From a bacterium BMS3Bbin07 (lineage in GTDB: Bacteria; Nitrospirota; Thermodesulfovibrionia; Thermodesulfovibrionales; JdFR-85), in assembly GCA_002898135.1 (NCBI GenBank), contig BDTQ01000162.1, forward strand, positions 1-17,884: a DNA stretch of 17,884 nucleotides, given 5' to 3'. The translations under genes and the position numbers were made by a program. The notes below the pieces were generated by a model. That model was not told the DNA's origin. It searched no databases and saw only the letters and a program-made list of their open reading frames with translations. Below, one piece after another: positions 15,701-17,884 of this stretch (positions within the stretch are counted from its first letter, which is position 1; every line of letters begins with the position of its first letter).

Positions 15701-16947
15701 CTGATCCTGCTGTTATTCAACTGCTTGGTACAGAGGCTTACGCTGTTGTTCCGCTCATTGCAAGGAACAAGGTCATAGGGGTGTTGTGGGTGGACAATTA
15801 CTTTAACCGTAAACCCGTTACTGATGAGGATATGAGATTCCTTTCCGGGTTTTCAGACCAGATTGCATCTGCCATAGAGAGCGCAAGGCTCTTTGAGAAA
15901 GTAAAGTTGGCGGAGTCTGAACTTGAGAATATATTTGAATCCATATCCGACCTGCTTTATATAACCACAGAGGATTATACGATCAGAAATATAAACAGGG
16001 CTGTTGTTGAGAAGATAGGCAGGGAGAAGAAGGAGATTGTGGGACGCAAGTGTTACGAGATATTCCATGGCATGGACGAACCGTATGATAAATGTCCCCA
16101 TCACAAGACAGTGAAGACACAGAAGGCCTATATTGAGGAACTCGAAGACACTTACAGGGGGGGGACTTTTTTGACTTCCACATCTCCGCTTTTTGACTCT
16201 TCAGGCAATTTTATGGGAACTGTTCATATTGTCAGGGATATCAGTGAACTGAAAAAGTTGAGAGAAAAACTCGCCATGGCTGAAAAGATGGCTGCCCTTG
16301 GTGAGGTGGCTGCAAAGGTTGCCCATGAGATAAGAAATCCCCTTGTCTCTATTGGCGGTTTCTCAAGGAGGCTTGAAAAGAAGCTTGACGGAAAGCTGCT
16401 GGAGTATGCCTCTGTAATCACCAGGGAGGTGGACAGGCTTGAGGGGATACTCAAGGAGATATTGAGCTTTGTCAGAGATGTGAGAATATCCAAGGAACAT
16501 ATTGAAGGGGTTAAAATAATCGAGGATATCCTTTCGCTCTTTTCACAGGAAATAAAAAAGAGGGGAATTGTTCTTGAGACGGATTTTAAAGATCAACTCT
16601 CGCTTGAGGTTGATCCAAACAGGATTAAAGAGGCGCTGATAAATATAATAAATAATGCAATTCAGATAATGGGTGAGGGAGACCACCTGACCATAAGGAC
16701 ATACAGGGAACAGGATTTTGGGGTGATTGAGATAAGCGATACAGGGCCCGGCATCAACGGGAAGGACCTTCCCTACATTTTCGACCCCTTCTTTACCACA
16801 AAGATAGATGGAACAGGGCTTGGGCTTGCCATTGCACACCGTATAATTGAGGAGCATCAGGGAAAAATAGACGTTTTTAGTACAATAGGCCAGGGAACTA
16901 CCTTCAAGATATATTTACCATATAAAAAACCAATACAGGGGGTGTAA
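12754..16947 (+). CDS. Large membrane sensor histidine kinase with HAMP, GAF and PAS domains
   Basis: This 1397-residue kinase has a transmembrane segment at about 7-29, an outer helical sensor region to about 174, a second transmembrane segment at 176-197 and a HAMP linker (197-255). By sequence look it continues with GAF (260-410), GAF (425-575), PAS (596-712), PAS (723-845), GAF (849-1045) and PAS (1054-1165). The phosphoacceptor domain follows with the H-box AHEIRNP (His1191), then the ATPase domain with NIINNA (N box), SDTGPGI (G1), FFTT and GTGLGLAIA (G2). It should autophosphorylate and pass phosphate to the receiver protein encoded 3 nt downstream. The first and third PAS domains carry CPHC and CPH motifs that could bind metal or sense redox. 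Its start overlaps the glgA stop, tying it to glycogen metabolism genes by transcription. The ligand is unknown; domain edges are approximate. Confidence 0.93.
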   Translation: MSIRLKLSIFLLVFILIASMFGGGTMFIFDRISNNLDLLRKTSEEYRLHEELKMSIVEFSTYVKSWAFTGERRYRRLYRDGLSKVYKDFGALQDYVADRDALKEVGSKFEDLNRTARKIFSYSRPKGNQAVLHLVGQIEEQELDILTSVEELHTESLQNVTIAVKETEESKARLTLYVAVLIFITIFSVIFLVLLITRSIGRPFKELLLFTEKIISGQVDAMTGVERNDEFGIIARRFGQVLSKLKESEENLRKRLSETELLFEVTRIASSTLELKESLKLITETVADWKGLDYVGVYLLNVEGQVFTLQALNRDADIFERSFTVDSGELCRKILDTREPVYKEMPTEREVAFIKRSLGSLILFPIIREGRCLGLFFIGVEAVRKFTENELNIANILSNTIGTIVRNAELYVSAMDQLNKITVLYELSRELTTLLDLEDLLNRVVIEVTRLLNAKGCIIRLQEDHALKIKAHYGVPRDFIKGMDTEIGEGIAGKVSSSGKSMLVENVAEMPEDTRVPLLEAKSVVCVPLKIGNEVIGTIGLYDKKGPEGEIITFNLDDLRTTEGIASLISLAIEKARIFEKEKEKEQEALEAKKRLDILFESVQGGIVTLDRSYTLLSINRFVEEFLHMQSDEVVGRSALEIFHEKGGICPHCAAKLTFETGDINIITQSKGANYAELSSYPIKDEEGNVVEAVVLIQDITDRVLYQEEILALYKEVAQTKEYLESLIDNSADAIVTTDLKGVVTSWNRGAERIYGFTEEEAIGSFLPFIPDFLLETEMQYIERIKQGETIKNIETLRKKRDGAMIEVSLTLSPIKDASGEVIGISGISRDISEKKKVEKELIRRNQELSRLFFISSAMRGTLELERLLRMVLTAVTMSDGLGFNRAILFLLDEEKSVLRGTMGVGPATPEEAWQIWERLSIEKKSLPEILRDIEEGPLRKDSFLDRLSTGIEVDLKDDTALSRAVRERKSFNIHDVKHDDLADPAVIQLLGTEAYAVVPLIARNKVIGVLWVDNYFNRKPVTDEDMRFLSGFSDQIASAIESARLFEKVKLAESELENIFESISDLLYITTEDYTIRNINRAVVEKIGREKKEIVGRKCYEIFHGMDEPYDKCPHHKTVKTQKAYIEELEDTYRGGTFLTSTSPLFDSSGNFMGTVHIVRDISELKKLREKLAMAEKMAALGEVAAKVAHEIRNPLVSIGGFSRRLEKKLDGKLLEYASVITREVDRLEGILKEILSFVRDVRISKEHIEGVKIIEDILSLFSQEIKKRGIVLETDFKDQLSLEVDPNRIKEALINIINNAIQIMGEGDHLTIRTYREQDFGVIEISDTGPGINGKDLPYIFDPFFTTKIDGTGLGLAIAHRIIEEHQGKIDVFSTIGQGTTFKIYLPYKKPIQGV

Positions 16948-16950
16948 AAG

Positions 16951-17298
16951 ATGAAGATACTTATTGTAGACGATGACCCTTCGATCAGGATGCTTTACAA
17001 GGAAGAACTTGAGGATGAAGGCTATGAAGTGGTTACCGCAAGTTCCGGCGAAGAGGCATTGAGGCTTTTTGAGGAAGAGAACCCTGATCTCGTTACACTG
17101 GATATATTGATGCCGGATATGGATGGGATTCAGGTGTTGAGGAAGATGAAGGAGAAGAAGCCCCGGTTGCCCATAATCATGTCAACTGCCTATGATTACC
17201 GTGATGACTTTGCTGTGTGGGCGTCAGAGGCATATGTTGTGAAATCATCCGACACCACAGAGCTTAAAGAGACGATCAAAAGGCTTCTCAAGAAATAA
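16951..17298 (+). CDS. Receiver-only response regulator
   Basis: This 115-residue protein consists of a single REC domain with no DNA-binding or enzymatic output. The acidic pocket is Asp7/Asp8/Asp9 (VDDDP), the phosphoacceptor is Asp51 (LDILMPDMDG), the switch Ser78/Thr79 lies in MSTAY and the invariant Lys is Lys98. After Lys98 the usual proline is replaced by Ser (VVKSSD). It starts 3 nt after the kinase stop, with GGGGGTG inside the end of the kinase gene serving as ribosome site, so the two are very likely partners. With no output domain it may act through protein contacts (CheY/Spo0F-like) or pass phosphate onward. Confidence 0.93.
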   Translation: MKILIVDDDPSIRMLYKEELEDEGYEVVTASSGEEALRLFEEENPDLVTLDILMPDMDGIQVLRKMKEKKPRLPIIMSTAYDYRDDFAVWASEAYVVKSSDTTELKETIKRLLKK

Positions 17299-17299
17299 T

Positions 17300-17884
17300 A
17301 TGAGACTTGAGGCGCTTATTCCACTTTACGGTGGATACACACTCAGCCGTGATGACGGTGTAATCTTTATCAGGGGTGCCCTTCCTGGTGAGGTTGTGGA
17401 GGCTGAGGTGGTGGAAAAAAAGAGGGATTATTCAGTTGCCTCTGTCACTGAAGTGCTTGAGCCCTCTCCAGACAGGATTGTGCCTGCCTGTCCTGTCTTC
17501 GGGATATGCGGAGGCTGCCATTATCAGTATATAGCCTATCACAGGCAGGTGAGCATGAAGGAGGAGGTTGTACTTGATTGTATTGAGAGGATAGGCAAAA
17601 CAGAGCTGTCGCTTGATCCGTCCCTGATATCGTCGCCATGGCATTACAGAAAGAGGGCTCAGTTCAAGGTTTCTGCAGATGGAAGGATCGGGTTTTACAG
17701 GATGCTGTCACATGATGTTGTGGAATTTGAGGAGTGCCTCCTTTTGAGTCCAGAGATAAACACCTTCCTTAAACATATCAAGTCTCTTGGAATGCCCCCC
17801 GGGGTAAAAGAGATTCATCTGCAGTCAGGTGATATATTGCTGGCTGCGGTAAAAGGGGATACGTATGATGCCGGGATTACTGCG
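17300..17884 (+). CDS. Class I SAM-dependent RNA methyltransferase, RlmD/TrmA family (N-terminal part; runs off the window)
   Basis: An ATG one nucleotide after the response-regulator stop opens a frame of 195 codons that reaches the window end without a stop, so the gene is cut by the boundary. The start shows a TRAM-like RNA-binding beta-barrel (about residues 1-53, with GALPGE and KKRDYSVA). A [4Fe-4S] motif as in RlmD follows: Cys64-x5-Cys70-Gly-Gly-Cys73, with Cys146 as the fourth ligand. PWHYRKRAQFKV (residues 113-124) is also typical of the family. Such enzymes make 5-methyluridine in rRNA or tRNA. The catalytic SAM-binding domain and the nucleophile Cys lie beyond the window, so RlmD, RlmC/TrmA-like or another specificity cannot be separated. 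Tight spacing suggests co-transcription with the two-component genes. Confidence 0.88.
   Translation, partial: MRLEALIPLYGGYTLSRDDGVIFIRGALPGEVVEAEVVEKKRDYSVASVTEVLEPSPDRIVPACPVFGICGGCHYQYIAYHRQVSMKEEVVLDCIERIGKTELSLDPSLISSPWHYRKRAQFKVSADGRIGFYRMLSHDVVEFEECLLLSPEINTFLKHIKSLGMPPGVKEIHLQSGDILLAAVKGDTYDAGITA

Overview
The window looks like part of the chromosome of an anaerobic, diderm, probably autotrophic bacterium. Gene content (anaerobic Ni,Fe CO dehydrogenase, flavin/iron-sulfur diaphorase genes, multi-PAS/GAF sensor kinase, an adenylyl/uridylyltransferase next to glycogen synthase) and codon habits (heavy use of AGG/AGA for Arg and ATA for Ile) would fit an uncultured Nitrospirota (Thermodesulfovibrionia-like) or deltaproteobacterial-grade lineage. 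This placement is inference, not proof. No rRNA, tRNA, CRISPR array, insertion sequence or phage gene was seen.

Region A (1-6081, + strand) is an energy-conversion operon. It holds the C-terminal third of a carbon monoxide dehydrogenase (CooS/AcsA family), a NuoE-like [2Fe-2S] subunit, a full NuoF/HydB-like flavoprotein with an N-terminal thioredoxin-like [2Fe-2S] domain and C-terminal ferredoxin domain, a small protein that is a free-standing copy of the NuoF C-terminal iron-sulfur region, and a short NuoG-like multi-cluster subunit. A strong intrinsic terminator closes it. The simplest reading is a CO dehydrogenase wired to an NAD(P)-reducing (possibly electron-bifurcating) module. The stand-alone NuoF-tail protein is the most unusual part.

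Region B (6132-10095) holds a large polytopic membrane protein of GT-C glycosyltransferase appearance (+ strand). It meets, tail to tail with a 20-nt coding overlap, a minus-strand pair: a secreted zinc-dependent phospholipase C family protein followed closely by moeA (molybdenum insertion into molybdopterin).

Region C (10320-17884, + strand) starts after a 224-nt divergent intergenic region. A GalT-family nucleotidyltransferase (closer in motifs to ADP-glucose phosphorylase than to classical GalT), glycogen synthase glgA and a 1397-residue hybrid-sensor-like histidine kinase are joined by ATGA stop/start overlaps. A receiver-only response regulator and the start of a class I RNA methyltransferase (TRAM domain plus [4Fe-4S] motif, RlmD/TrmA type) follow, each with only a few nucleotides of spacing. 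The arrangement suggests co-transcription of storage-polysaccharide metabolism with a two-component system.
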